The notes below the pieces were generated by a model. The model searched no databases. It was given only the letters and a program-made list of their open reading frames with translations, and was not told the origin of the DNA. DNA of 64,000 bases from Chamaelirium japonicum (lineage: Eukaryota; Streptophyta; Magnoliopsida; Liliales; Melanthiaceae), in the NCBI GenBank assembly GCA_947650365.1, contig OX393552.1, forward strand, positions 53,141,428-53,205,427, read 5' to 3'. The translations under genes were made by a program, and so were the position numbers. This document shows, one piece after another, positions 22,433 to 33,586 of the stretch (position 1 is the first letter of the stretch; every line of letters begins with the position of its first letter).

Positions 22433-22520
22433 CACGTGTCCCTTCTGAAAACATGGGATTTGACCTGGTGATGCCATGTGTCCTTTCGGTTTTCGCACCA
22501 GTTACTCCGGGGTTTATAAG
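22433..22520 (+). promoter_or_regulatory. Candidate promoter of the Tat antisense gene (G-box and TATA box)
   Basis: A CACGTG G-box core (22433-22438, within GCCACGTGTCC) lies about 75 bp upstream of a TTTATAAG TATA-like box (22513-22520), which is about 105 bp upstream of the first ATG of the plus-strand gene. Spacing is plausible for a plant promoter. Prediction from motifs only. Confidence 0.5.
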
Positions 22521-22625
22521 CCTCTCATGGAGTTCATTTTTGCCTCATGCTTTTAGAAATTTTTCGAAGTCCAGAACTTTTGCTCCCGAATCTTCTGTTC
22601 CTCACTTTCTCCCGATCAGTTTGAA

Positions 22626-25452
22626 ATGGCATCATCCGGCAACATGAAGAAGATAAAAATGGTCCCATCCAAGAGGAAGGGGAAGGAGAGGGCTCAGGTG
22701 TCGCCCATATAGAAAAGTCAGGGCAAGGGCAAAGCCGCCCTTGGTGTGCTGGGCAAGAGGCACCAGGGCGTGGGGTTTGCTTCTGCGCCTTCAAGGCCTG
22801 AGCATATCCCAAAGGCCAGCTTCGTTCTTGGGCCTCTGATGCCCTTGTCTGAGGAGCCCGAGTATGAGTACAACACCGACGACAAGCTCACCGATGTGAA
22901 GAGGGTGAAGTGGCAGAAGCTGTTAGCCTGTTTCACGGAAGGGAAGAACCGACCGGCTCTCTCCGGAGTTCAATCCGTGTTTGGAATCGACAAGTGGATG
23001 GTCTTCACCTCGATCGCCAGCAAGGAGCAAGTGATGGGGACGATAGTCACCATCGGCCAGTTGAACTGTGGACTGCGCCTCCCACTGCTGTCGTTCGCCG
23101 CAAGACTGTTGAACACTTCAGGGCTTTGCTTGGGACAGATTTCCGGAAACGCGTGGAGGATCATCTATACCTTCTGCCATATGGAGTCTGATTTCCAGGA
23201 GGAGCTCAGGGCTTGCTACTCCAGCATCCCTGAGGGCGAGGAGGCAAGGATCGAGTTGAGCTATTTCTTCTACCACTACAAGTGGGCCTCGAGGAAGGAT
23301 AGCCCATTCTTCAATCCAACCGGTATCTCCGCCCTCCGCCTGATCGTCGACACCGTCACCTCCGACAAGCTCTACACCAACTGGCCGATCTCGGTTTTTG
23401 GTGCATGGACCCCTCTCTCGGTGCCTGATACTCCTCGGAATCAGGTACACAAAGAGATCGATATGTACCATGCGGGAGGAGCCTTCGCATGGACATCGAA
23501 ACGGGACGGGGCCCTGGATAATCTTTTTCTGGAGTTGACCTACAGAACGCGATCATGGAAGCAGTTCTCGAACTGCCCGGTCCGACACGGCAACGCCAAC
23601 CTTCTCCATCGACTGCAGGCCCGGTACGAAGATAATGAAGTCTTGTACTCCGATTACGAGGAGGATCCTCAATCGGGCAAGATAGTTAGAAAAGTCTGGG
23701 TCGATAAGAAGGCTTATGGGGCAAGGCGCCGCCTGCCTACGGAGGAAAAGCTGGTGGTGACCCGCAGGGGTCAAGTGAAGAAGAGGAGGGTCCTCAAGGA
23801 GGAGGGGAAGAAGGAAGAAGAGGAGAAGAAGAAAGAAGAAGAGGAGAAGAAAGGAGAAGAAGAAGATAAAGGCAATGATGACGGCGACGATGAGGGGGGT
23901 GATGAAGATGATGATGACAATATTGATAATGAAGATGGTGATGATGATGATGATGATGACGACGACGGAGGGGACGATGGTGGTGAAGGAGGAGGTGATG
24001 ATGGCGGCGAGGGAGGAAGAGATAGAGACGGAGATGGAGACATAGGAGATGGAGGCGATGGTGGGGCCGAAGAGGAATCGCAACTCATTCCCATCGACGA
24101 GGCTAAGGCCCGTCGCATGGAGGAGGTGATGGATACGGTGGGCGACGGCTAGAAGGTGTTGCCCACCTATTATTTTGAGGAGCTGAAGCACCCGACGCGC
24201 ATTCGAATAAAGTATTTGGGGAGTGACGTGGTTGCTAGCAACCCCACTCCCCTCAACCAATTACCTCCGAGCGTTCCCCACCTGGAGGGTGTTTCAACAA
24301 GCGGTGGGGTGGAGGTTGAACAACCCTCCTCTGCTGCCCGTCCTTCAATGGCCCAAGTGGCGGAGGAAGCGTCCACCCTCATGGCCAGGCTTCAGCAAAA
24401 TTGTGAACGCCCGGAGGAAGGGGAGATAACTCCTCTGCGCGATGTTCCTTCTCCTTTACACAAAGAGGGAGGGAGTCGCGTAGAGGCAGGGACTCCTCAA
24501 CCTCCACCAGAGGCATCCCCTGTCAAGGAGAGGTAGATCCCCAGGGGTAAGAGCTCCGACCGGGGGAAGGGTAAGGCCGAGGGTTCTCGAGTCGAGGCCA
24601 CAGGTATGCTCTGTTTACTTCTTCTTAACTGTTCTGCTTTTGACGTTTGAAATATTCTAACTGTTTGAAATTTTGTATTGATTGTAGATGCTCCTGCTGG
24701 TGTGGCTCAGATGCTCAAGGACTTGGGTGAGGTTGATATCAACCACCCAACGCCAGTGATCCGGAAGCTCTGTAATCTTCCGGATACTACCATTGATGAG
24801 GCCTATAACAGGCTGGAAGATGTGGTAAGTGCATCTGCTTGATTTGGTATAGGAGTTGTACTCTCAGAAATGCTTCTAACTTTCTTCTGTTGATTGTTTG
24901 CAGAATTCTGCAGTCCTGAAGCTTGCTACCAGACTCTTCAGGAGGGTCGGAGAACGGGGTGCTTCAGCTGAAGTATCTCGTTTAACGGCCGAACTGGAGG
25001 CTGTGAACAAGGAGAAGGCAAAGCTGAAGGAGATTTTGTCCTCCAAGAAAGAAGCTCTCTCCGAGAAGAAGGAGGCTCTCCGCAAGGAGAGAATTGAGAG
25101 CAAGAGATGGCTCAAAAATTACGTGGCTCGGGGTCACGAGCTTGAAGAGTTGAAGAACCGATTCTTCAGAGTGGAAACTCTAGCTTACGACCGCACCGTG
25201 GAAATAAAGGAGCTGAAGGATCAACTTGCTGCCAAGGAAGCCACGCTCGCTGATAAGGAGCAGGCTTTCACGAAGGAGCTTGAGGAGACACGTGCTGAAT
25301 ACGAGATCTTCAGGTCTACGGCGGAGAAAGCGGTAGAAGCCCTCAGGGTTCATGCTGGTGGCGCCCAATCTTCGAAGGCGTCTGCAGCGAGCAAGGCTCA
25401 TGGTGGATCTGAAGGAGAGAGGTCGTGCGCTCCAAGTGTGGCAAAACCTTGA
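22626..25452 (+). pseudogene. Tat antisense gene: plant gypsy-type transposon protein with acidic tail and coiled coil
   Basis: This gene runs opposite to gag-pol. Exon 1 (22626-24603) encodes a globular domain of the type annotated as putative gypsy type transposon (Pfam PF04195-like; WQKLLACFTEG, WRIIYTFCHMES and FFNPTGIS motifs), then a Lys/Glu region and a long Asp/Glu/Gly-rich tract (about 23.8-24.1 kb). Intron 1 (24604-24687, GT-AG), exon 2 (24688-24824), intron 2 (24825-24903, GT-AG) and exon 3 (24904-25452) follow; exon 3 encodes a heptad-rich coiled coil (LTAELEAVNKEKAKLKE). An AATAAA polyadenylation signal lies at about 25535. Function is unknown; such extra genes are reported in Tat elements. 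It is not fully open throughout, so I call it a fossil copy with few breaks. Family assignment is from memory. Confidence 0.75.
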
Positions 25453-25459
25453 TGTATTT

Positions 25460-26055
25460 TATCTCTTTCTTTTGCTTTTGTATCTGTAAGCTCTGCACAT
25501 GTAAAAGCTCACTTTTGTACTTGGAAATTTTGAGAAATAAAAACTTCTTGGTGTTTGAAATTGAATGTTTCTTGTGTTGAACCCTAGCTTTGAATGTTTG
25601 TGCTCTGGATGGAACGTTCGAATATACTTAACATTTGCCTGCAAGGGACTGAGTCGCAACTCGATCACCCAAACATGTTAAGTAACTTAAAGATTGAAGA
25701 TTGAGTTGCAATACATCTTGAAATTGTTTAACATCTGCCCGTAAGGGGTTGAGTCGCAACTCAAACACCCAAACTTGTTAAACGATCTAGAAATTGAAGG
25801 TTATTTAACATTCGTATGTAAGGGGTCGCGTCGCAACACGAGTTCCCAAACTTGTTAAATTTACCTAGTAATTTGAAGGTTGTTTTGTTTTATAACCCGA
25901 AACCATTTAACATCTGCCTGTAAGGGGTTGAGTCGCAACTCAAGCACCCAAACTTGCTAAACGACCTGGTAATTTGAATAGAGATGACTGGGGACTACTT
26001 CAGAACTTGAGTCGACAAGATAAACATTTGAAATTGATCTTTATTCAGTATGGAG
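25460..26055. repeat. Convergent intergenic region with ~90-bp repeat, four copies
   Basis: Between the 3' ends of the antisense gene and of pol. Copies of GCCTGTAAGGGGTTGAGTCG with CACCCAAACTTGTTAA occur near 25629, 25729, 25810 and 25910. A candidate AATAAA for the plus-strand gene lies at its left end (about 25535). No coding. Confidence 0.75.
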
Positions 26056-26059
26056 TTTA

Positions 26060-29000
26060 CATCAAAGATAAAACGTTTTGAGATGTCTAGCATTCCAAGC
26101 TCGTGGTAGCCTATCTCCTTCTGGCGAGATTAGTCGATAAGACCCTTTGCCTCCTATTGATTCGACGATGTAGGGGCCTTCCCAGTTGGGAGCTAGTTTC
26201 CTGTTGCTGTGTTCTTTCGTGTTGTAGAAGACTGCTCTGAGGACCAGGCTGCTAATTGGGAACTGTCTCTTGTTGACCTTCTGATCATAGGCTCGTTTGA
26301 TCCTCTGTTGATATTTGGCAACACGAATGGTTGCTTGGTCTCGTAATTCTTTAGAGAAGTCAAGGTCATTGACTCGAAGCTCTTCATTAACCCCCTATTC
26401 GATTGCTCTGGTCTTCAAAGTAGTTGAGATGGTCTCCGTTGGGAGGACTGCTTCTGACTCGTATCTTAGGCGAAAGGGTGAGAACCCAGTTGATCTTCTT
26501 GGAGTGGTTCGATAGCCCCATAAGACTTCAGGTAAGACTTGTTCCCATAATCCTTTTTTATTATCGAGCTTCTTCTTGAGTAGACCAAGGATAGCTTTGT
26601 TAGAGGCTTCAGCTTGGCCATTGCACTGAGGATATCTTGGCGTTGAGTAGAAGAGCTTGATTCCATTGCTTAGGCAGAACTCCCAGAACTTGTCGGAGTC
26701 GAATTGAGCTCCATTGTCAGCAACTAAGACTTGGGGTGTGCCAAACCTTGAAAAGACGTTATGCCTGATGAACTTAATAACTTCATCGTTAGTTTCTCAA
26801 AAAAGTGGCACCGCTTCGACCCACTTGGTGAAGTAGTCTGTGGCCAAAAGCAGATACTTTTTTTTACTTGGCGTTGGTGGGAAAGGACCTAAGAAGTCCA
26901 ACCCCCATTGATGGAAAGGCCACGGACTTGTTAGTTGATGGAGCTTATCTGCTGGGAGATGGATGGCTCGAGCTTGTCGCTGGCAAGGCTTGCATCTTTG
27001 AACCACTTGGTGCACGTCTCTTGCCATTGCTGGCCAGTAGTAACCTTGCAGCTTTGTCTTGGCTTCGAGAGATCTTCCCCCTGAATGATTCCCGCAGGCC
27101 TCGGAATGGATGTCAACTAAGATTGCCTTTGCTTGCAAAGGACCAATGCACTTGAGCAACATCCCATTGTGTGATCTGAAATATAGATCTTCTTCTTGGA
27201 GAATATAGCATGACAGTTTTCTTTGAAGTCTTCGGGCTTGAATTGGATCTTCGGGTACCTTGCCATGTTTGAAGAAGTCGAAGATTGGCTGTCTCCAATC
27301 CTCAAGTTCGTTTGTTGTGGTAAGGTTGGAGGCCAGTTGTTTTCGACCCCCAGATCTTTTTATAGTGGCGATGATCTGTTATTCGGGGGTATTTTTGGGC
27401 GCTTCTTGGTAATCGATTTGTATTTGCCATCCTCCGAGTGAATCTCTAAGAACCGAGGCAGCGTTAGCCAATGCATCTGCCTCTCGATTTTCTGCTCTCG
27501 GGACTTAGATGAACTCGATGTTAACAAAGCGTTGTTGAAGATGTCGCACTAGAGTCAAATAATGCTGCATCCTTTCTTCTCTCGCCGTGTACTCCCCGTT
27601 GATCTGTCTTATGATTAGCTGGGAGTCACTGTAGACAGTGAGTCGATCTACTCCCAGGGATTCAGCCATTTCGAGTCCGGAGACGAGTGCTTCGTATTCG
27701 GCTTCATTGTTGGTGGCGTTGAATCCAAGAAGAATGGCCTTTTGAAGATGATCAAGTTCGGGGGATATCAAGACTATCCCAATTCTCGAACCGATCGTGC
27801 TCGAAGCTCCATCAGTGTAAAGGTTCCATCGAGCTGGCGAGGTGGCCGGAGTCTCAAGGTTTGGATTGGCCTTTGCTGTCAGACCGGATGAAGGTTCGCC
27901 TTCATCTTCAAGGCGCATATCGACATCTTCCTCCCAAGTTATGGGGTCTTCGACTGGGAAGTCAGCCAAGAAATCAGCGATTGCCTGCCCCTTGAGTGAA
28001 GTGCGAGGTTCGAATTGGATTCCGAGGGCACTCATCTCGATCACCTATTTGGTCATTCTACCTGCTCGACCCGCTTTGTCGAGGATATCTTTGAGTGGGT
28101 GTTCTGAGATGATTGTGATCAGGTGGGAGACAAAATAGGGTTGGAGACGACGCGATGCGGTGAGTAAAGCCAGTATGACCTTCTCTGTCTTTGAGTAGCG
28201 AGTCTCGGCCGGGAGAAGTGTGTGGCTGATGTAGTAGACTGGATGCTCGATGTCTTCTCTTCTGCTGACCAGGACCGCACTGATTGCTTGATCGGTGACG
28301 GAGAGATAGAGCCAGAGGTCTTCTTTTAGAAGTGGAGCGGTTAAGATGGGAGCACGTACAAGATATCTCTTGACGTCTTGGAAAGCTTGCTCGCAAGTTG
28401 GACTCCACCCAGAGGTATCCGCCTTCCCTAGTTTGTCGAAGAGCAGTTTGCACTTGTCGGAAGACTTTGAGATGAATCGATTGAGGGCTGCTAATCTTCC
28501 GGTGAGGCACTGCACTTCCTTTCGATTGGTACGCGATGGTATATCAAGGATGGCTCGAATTTGATCAGGGTTGGCTTCAATTCCTCTCCTGGTAACAAGG
28601 AATCCCATAAACTTGCCCGATTGGACACCGAAAGCGCACTTGGCTGGATTGAGTTTCATGCGGTACTTCCGGAGGATTTGGAACGTCTCAGCTAGATCAG
28701 AGAGGTGGCTCCCATGACTGGAATTTTTGGTGAGGAGATCGTCGACATAAACTTCGATATTGCGCCCGATCTGATCTTTGAACATTTTTATGACAAGCCG
28801 TTGATAGGTAGACCCAGCATTCTTGAGGCCGAAGGGTATTACGTTGTAGCAGTAAAGTCCCCGATCAGTCACAAAGCATGTCTTCTCTAGATCGTCGGGA
28901 TGTAGCGGAATTTGATTGTATCCAGAGTATCCATCCATGAAAGATAAGAGCTCGTGGCCAGCAGTGGCGTCAACGAGCCTGTCTATTCTTGGCATAGGGA

Positions 29001-29330
29001 ATGGATCCTTGGGACAAGCCTTATTGAGGTTGGTGAAGTCGATGCACACTCTAACCTTACCATTCTTCTTTGGGACAACAACTATATTGGAGATCCAAGT
29101 AGGATACTCTACTTCACGAATGAAGCCTGCTGCGAGTAGCTTACTGATCTCCTCTTGAACTGTAACTTGTCGTTCTGGTCGGATTGTGCGTGGCTTTTGC
29201 TTGACTGGCTTCACTCCTTCTTTGATCGTGAGTCGGTGACATGCGTCATCTGGGTTGATCCCAGGTATATCTTCGAAGCACCAGGCGAAGACATCGATGT
29301 TGGATTGAAGGAAGGATATCATGTCTCGCG
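26060..29330 (-). pseudogene. pol of inner Tat element: reverse transcriptase, RNase H, integrase
   Basis: Reverse transcriptase (about 28.05-29.32 kb): VRVCIDFTNLNKACPKD, FMDGYSGYNQI and the catalytic EVYVDDLL. RNase H (about 27.5-28.04 kb and the preceding thumb): LYTDGASS, NNEAEYEALVSGL and VYSDSQL. Integrase (26.06-27.3 kb): H2C2-type zinc region (RCKPCQRQ), core WGLDFLGPFP with DYFTKWVEA, and a C-terminal end with LPRAWNARHLK. The RT-RH-IN order marks Ty3/gypsy; the sequence style (RLTIKEGVKPVKQKPR) is Tat-like. Largely preserved fossil. Confidence 0.92.
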
Positions 29331-29399
29331 CTTCTGCGTCGCTAAGACCGGTACCAATGAAGGTTTCCCGAGTGAGATCTTTGCTGCCGATATTGATTG

Positions 29400-31948
29400 G
29401 AATGATCTCTTCGATTGAAGGTGAAGCCTCCTACTCGATCGGAGGGGGCTCGGTCAGCGGGATCTCCTTTGGTTGCTATCTCGAGGAAGGGCCGGCTTCA
29501 CCCCTGGGTTACTTTGGGGGAGCGAGGTTTATTCTACGGTCTGTTCTCACGGTGGCAGCTTCGCAGGATCGCCCGGCTTGCTGATCTCCTCGGATGCAGA
29601 CAATACCCTCTCCTGTTGCAAATTTGAGGAGTTGATGGTAGGAAGAGGAGATGGCATTGATCTGGTGGAGAAATGGTCGACCGAGTATGATGTTATAGTT
29701 GGATGTCCCCTTGACGATTGTGAACCTTACCGAGACTCGAGTCTCTCGGCTAAGGTTGAGGGTGAACCTCGATTCGCCCATTGTTATGCTTTGCTCGCCG
29801 TTGAAGCCCGTGATCACCATAGGGACAACTTCGAGACTAGAATATTTATGCCCCAGACGCTTGAAGCAGTCTGAGAACATAATGTCGATGGAGCTTTCGG
29901 TGTCGATGATGATGCGATTGACGGTGCTCCCGTCAATGATGAGCCTCAGGACCAGGGGATCCCGGTGAGGAGTATGAACTCCTTGGAGGTCCGAGTCATT
30001 GAAGATGATGGAGGGCCAAGCTAAGTCCTTGACAGGCTTCTCAATCCAGGTATATTCTTTGTTCGCTGCAGAGCGAATATTGAAGATGCGTCGAACTTGT
30101 CGATCAACTTCTTTCCCGGTCAGTGCCTGATTGTGCAATGACCCGTGAATGCCAAAGATGTTAGTACGCACTGTGATAGATGATTGATTGGTAGAGATTT
30201 GATGGGCCCAGCAGGCTTCTTTACCCTTTGTGGAGGGTCGGCACGGGTCTGGTCCACCCTTGACGAACTCTTGAAGATGGCCTTCGTGTAGCAGATCCTC
30301 GAGATGGTACCTCAATCGATAACATCGATCGGTAGGATAGCCATGGCTACGATGGAAATCACAGTAGACTGTTTTGTCCGCTATGACCTTGGTGTCCGAC
30401 TGTAGAGGATTCAGCCTTCGGAGGAATTCTTCGTGTTGAATTCGATCGAGGATCTGCTCGATTGGTAGAGTCCAATCGGTGAATGTAGTTTTCTTTTGAG
30501 GGGATCTGCGCCCGTCATTTCTTGATCGCTTGGGTGCAGGAGGAACTACTGCCTCTGCATTATGAGCTTTGGCAGTATACTTCGGGGCTTCCCTTTCAGC
30601 GGGCCGTCGCTTTGTCTCTCGCCCCTTTCGGGCGACTTGATCATCTTCTACCTTGATCTCTCTTTGGATTCGATCAACCATTGAACCCAAGAAAGGAGGC
30701 GGATTGCGAATGAAGTCATTGTAGATGTGGAGATCGAAACGGAGAGCATTCTGGAAGGCTAGCATGATGGCCTCATCATCCAGATGCCATCCTGAGAGAG
30801 CAGCATGTTCGTTGCGGAACCTTCGCATGAAACTGTGAATACTCTCGTCAGCGCCCATCCTCAATCGGTAGAGGGAGTCTAGCTTCTTCTCCGGCTTCAA
30901 GTTGAGCTGATAGTGTTGCACAAAGTGGTTAGCCAAGACTCCAAACTGGGTGATGGACCCAGCTCGAAGATTATGGTACCAATCGAGAGATGGCTCGTCG
31001 AGGCTCCCAGCGAAGGTGCGGCAGAGCACGTTGTTCTCTTCTTCGTATGGCGTCAAAGCTTGTTTGAATGCCAATATATGAAGAGTCGGATCTCCTTTGA
31101 GGCAGTTGAATTTTGGAAGAGTGGGAGTTCTCCATCCCCTTGGAAATGTAGATTGGAACAGACTCCGATAGAGAGGTCCAGCAGAGGAATATCCCTCCCT
31201 ACGACCATGCCCCCGACCTGGACGCAGGTCAAGAGGCAAGATCGCGAGGTCTTGCTCGGGCCTTTGAGTATCAGCCGGTTGGATTCGATTACGAAGATCC
31301 ATTCCGACTCCACGTTGAAGTAGGAGGGATAGAGAAGCTCTATTCTTTGAAGGTGCCCCTTTCATCTGGTGTATTCTTTGTAAGTCGGGCTTCGACTGTG
31401 TCCGCCTGTCACAGTTGCGGCCCGAGGACGACTGAGAGGATTCATCGTCTATACGATCCCAAACACGTACTCTACTTCCATGCAGCAGCAGAGGGGGTTG
31501 GATCGCGACGGATCCTCTCGAGGGCAGCGGTGCCCATTGATCTCCGTGGCTCGGAGTGAATTGATTATCGTGGAAGATCGACTCTCTCGTTTGACGAGGG
31601 GATAGGAAGAGCAATCCCGGCTTTAGAGGCTGCTTTTTTGAGGGCATCCCTTTTAGCTGTGAGGGTGGCATTTTGTTTAGCCAATTGCAGCAGCTGAAAG
31701 TCGACTGCTGATATTTGATAAGTGGATGGAGGATCTTCAGCTGGAGCGGGAGCAGTTTGCCCTATTGATTGTCGTGGAGGTGGGGCGATCGATCGATCGA
31801 CCGATCTTCCGCTCCCTGAGCGAACCCCCATTTTGGGGACAGCAAGAGGCTGTCCGAAGTTGAGCCGTTGACTCATTGAACGAGTCTGCGGACGAGCTTG
31901 ATGTGTGTTACTTTCCTCTGGATGATCCTGATGTTTTGTCCTCGCCAT
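29400..31948 (-). pseudogene. gag-protease of inner Tat element
   Basis: Begins at MARTKHQDHPEES on the minus strand. A gag capsid-like domain (FNCLKGDPTLH, CRTFAGSLDEPSLDWYHNL and DLHIYNDFIRNPP) is followed by a basic stretch, a CDFHRSHGYPTDRCYRL zinc-like region, and a retropepsin-like domain (RLIIDGSTVN..., ILGRPFLHQINA). Closely related to the gag of the surrounding outer element, which suggests the two belong to related Tat families. Fossil with few breaks. Confidence 0.88.
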
Positions 31949-32104
31949 TTAGGGAAGGTGAAAGATGCAACCAGGTTGCCGGCGTCCGAGCCGTTATCTG
32001 CTCAACCGAAGGGGGCTGGAAAGTTTGGTTATCTAGATCGGTTGCCTGCTCAACCGGTCTGATGCTACTTGGCTTTTCGCCCGATCCCACAGACGGTGCC
32101 AAAC

Positions 32105-32937
32105 TGTGGGGAAAAAATCTTCGTGCCGATCCGAAGACTCCACCTCACCAGTCAATTGATGTTGAAGGGTAGATCTCTGGTCGATCTGATGGTTGGAAGG
32201 TAGGTTTGAAGGTTGAAGCTTTGGTCACTTTGAGTTTGAGGTTTTTAATAGGCAAACAGAGAAGATTGACACAAGAGGTGATATCGGAGTTCAGCCGAAG
32301 CCTACGTCTCCGTGCTATGGGGAGCAACCCGAATTCACTATCACTTTGTTTGAAGTGACCTCGACAGGCCGAGTGTCACTGAAGTATCTCCGATCTCTTC
32401 AGAGACAAGAAGAAGATCGAGGAGAATTGGAGGATTGAAAACTGGAATTCCAGAGCTCTAGTTTCTGGATTTGGATCTGGATCCTTTTTACATTTGAAGG
32501 CTCTGCTATTTATAGGATTTCCGGGGAGGAAATCTGGGGGCAAATGGTTGTTTTTGCTGTCATATCCGGGGGATCCTCCAGGCGGGGCTGGTGGGTCCCG
32601 TGATAGCCTCTGCGGGCCCACCAAGCAGGGCTGGTGGGTCCCGCGGTAGTCTCTGTGGGTCCACCAGGCAGGGCCGGTGGGTCTCGCGGTAGTCTCAGTG
32701 AGCCCACCAGGCAGGGCCGGTGGGTCCCACGGTAGTCTATGTGGGCCAACCAGGCAGGGCCGGTAGGTTCCACGGTAGTCTCAGTGAGCCCACCAGGCAG
32801 GGCCGGTGGGTCCCGCGGTAGTCTCTGTGGGCCCACCAGGCAGGGCCGGTGGGTTCCACGGTAGTCTCTGTGGGCCCACCAGGCAGGGCTGGTGGGTCCC
32901 GCGGTTTGTACACTTCTTGCCAAAATTTGCACCCCCA
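32105..32937 (-). repeat. 5' LTR of inner Tat element
   Basis: 833 bp, about 96.4% identical by eye to 20110-20942, with the same TATA box (about 32506-32514) and U3 minisatellite. Its left edge is followed on the minus strand by GTT and the primer-site-like sequence. Confidence 0.93.
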
Positions 32938-33229
32938 AGGTTGAGCTTGGGCGACGCGATCAACCGACTAGTGACTCCTTGAATTAATAGCAAGTTGCTA
33001 TTCCGAGTGTTGGCTTGTCGCGAACCGATGACTCATTAAGCAAGTTGTTGGATGCTGAGCATCTAGGTGCATGATGCTTTCCTCCGATTGGTCCATCAGT
33101 GTCTTTGCTATTTAAGTGTAGCGATGGAGACAAATGGATTGCTCAGACAATCGGTAGCTGCTATTGAAGGAGCTAGGAAGCTTGAAAGTTGCAAGTTGAT
33201 AGGATCGAATCCCACAGACGGCGCCAAAC
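32938..33229 (-). other. Leader and primer site of the outer gypsy element
   Basis: Continuation of the outer element on the right of the inner insertion. It begins with the duplicated AGGTT and ends with the primer-site-like TGGCGCCGTCTGTGGGATTC (minus strand, about 33205-33227), directly against the outer 5' LTR. No coding recognised. Confidence 0.75.
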
Positions 33230-33586
33230 AGTGGTGGAGGATTTCGGCCGTCGTACGTGATCCTCCTCTAGCAGTCGAGTGAAGGTTTGACCCTCGGGAT
33301 ATGACGTGCTTCAAAGCACTGAGCTGTCACTTGCTGAACTATCAAGCCAACACTATAGAGTAGAGAGAGAGAAAGAGAGAAAATTGACACATGATGTGAT
33401 GACGGAGTTCGGCTGAAGCCTACGTCTCCATGCGGTAAGACATAACTTTTGAATCCACTATCTCTTTATTAAAAGTAGAGCTACTCTCGACAGGTGGAGG
33501 AGTGCTTCTTTTAAGTAAGCAGAGGGTGGAGAATGAGTCTGAGAACTAGAAAACTCGAGAAACTCTGGAAAACAGAAAGTAGGATT
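33230..33586 (-). repeat. 5' LTR of outer element, left piece (R/U5)
   Basis: Aligns with 3958-4320 of the other LTR (shared GAGTGAAGGTTTGACCC and GTGATGACGGAGTTCGGCTG). Interrupted at 33586 by copia-1; the remaining part is 42530-42939. The last five bases (GGATT) are the copia-1 target duplication. Confidence 0.88.

Larger units (their letters stand above)
20110..32937 (-). mobile_element. Inner Ty3/gypsy Tat-lineage element, 12.8 kb, with antisense spliced gene
   Basis: LTRs 20110-20942 and 32105-32937, both 833 bp. Identical 5-bp duplications AGGTT at 20105-20109 and 32938-32942. Primer-site-like TGGCACCGTCTGTGGGAT on the minus strand just inside the right LTR. Order from the right: LTR, leader, gag-protease (29.5-31.95 kb), RT-RNase H-integrase (26.06-29.33 kb), convergent intergenic repeats (25.46-26.0 kb), antisense gene on the plus strand (22.63-25.45 kb), tandem array (21.0-22.2 kb), LTR. 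Long 3' region and antisense extra gene are known Tat-lineage traits. Structurally near-complete with a handful of breaks. LTRs differ at about 30 of 833 sites by eye (3.6%, about 1.4 million years at 1.3e-8). Confidence 0.93.

Noticed and set aside
23553-24260. Minus-strand frames rich in Ser, Ile and Phe
   Set aside because: Antisense shadows of the Asp/Glu-rich tract of the plus-strand gene.
22626-25452. Host gene with acidic tail and coiled coil
   Set aside because: It lies wholly between the LTRs of the inner Tat element, in the position and orientation of the known Tat antisense gene, so it was assigned to the element.
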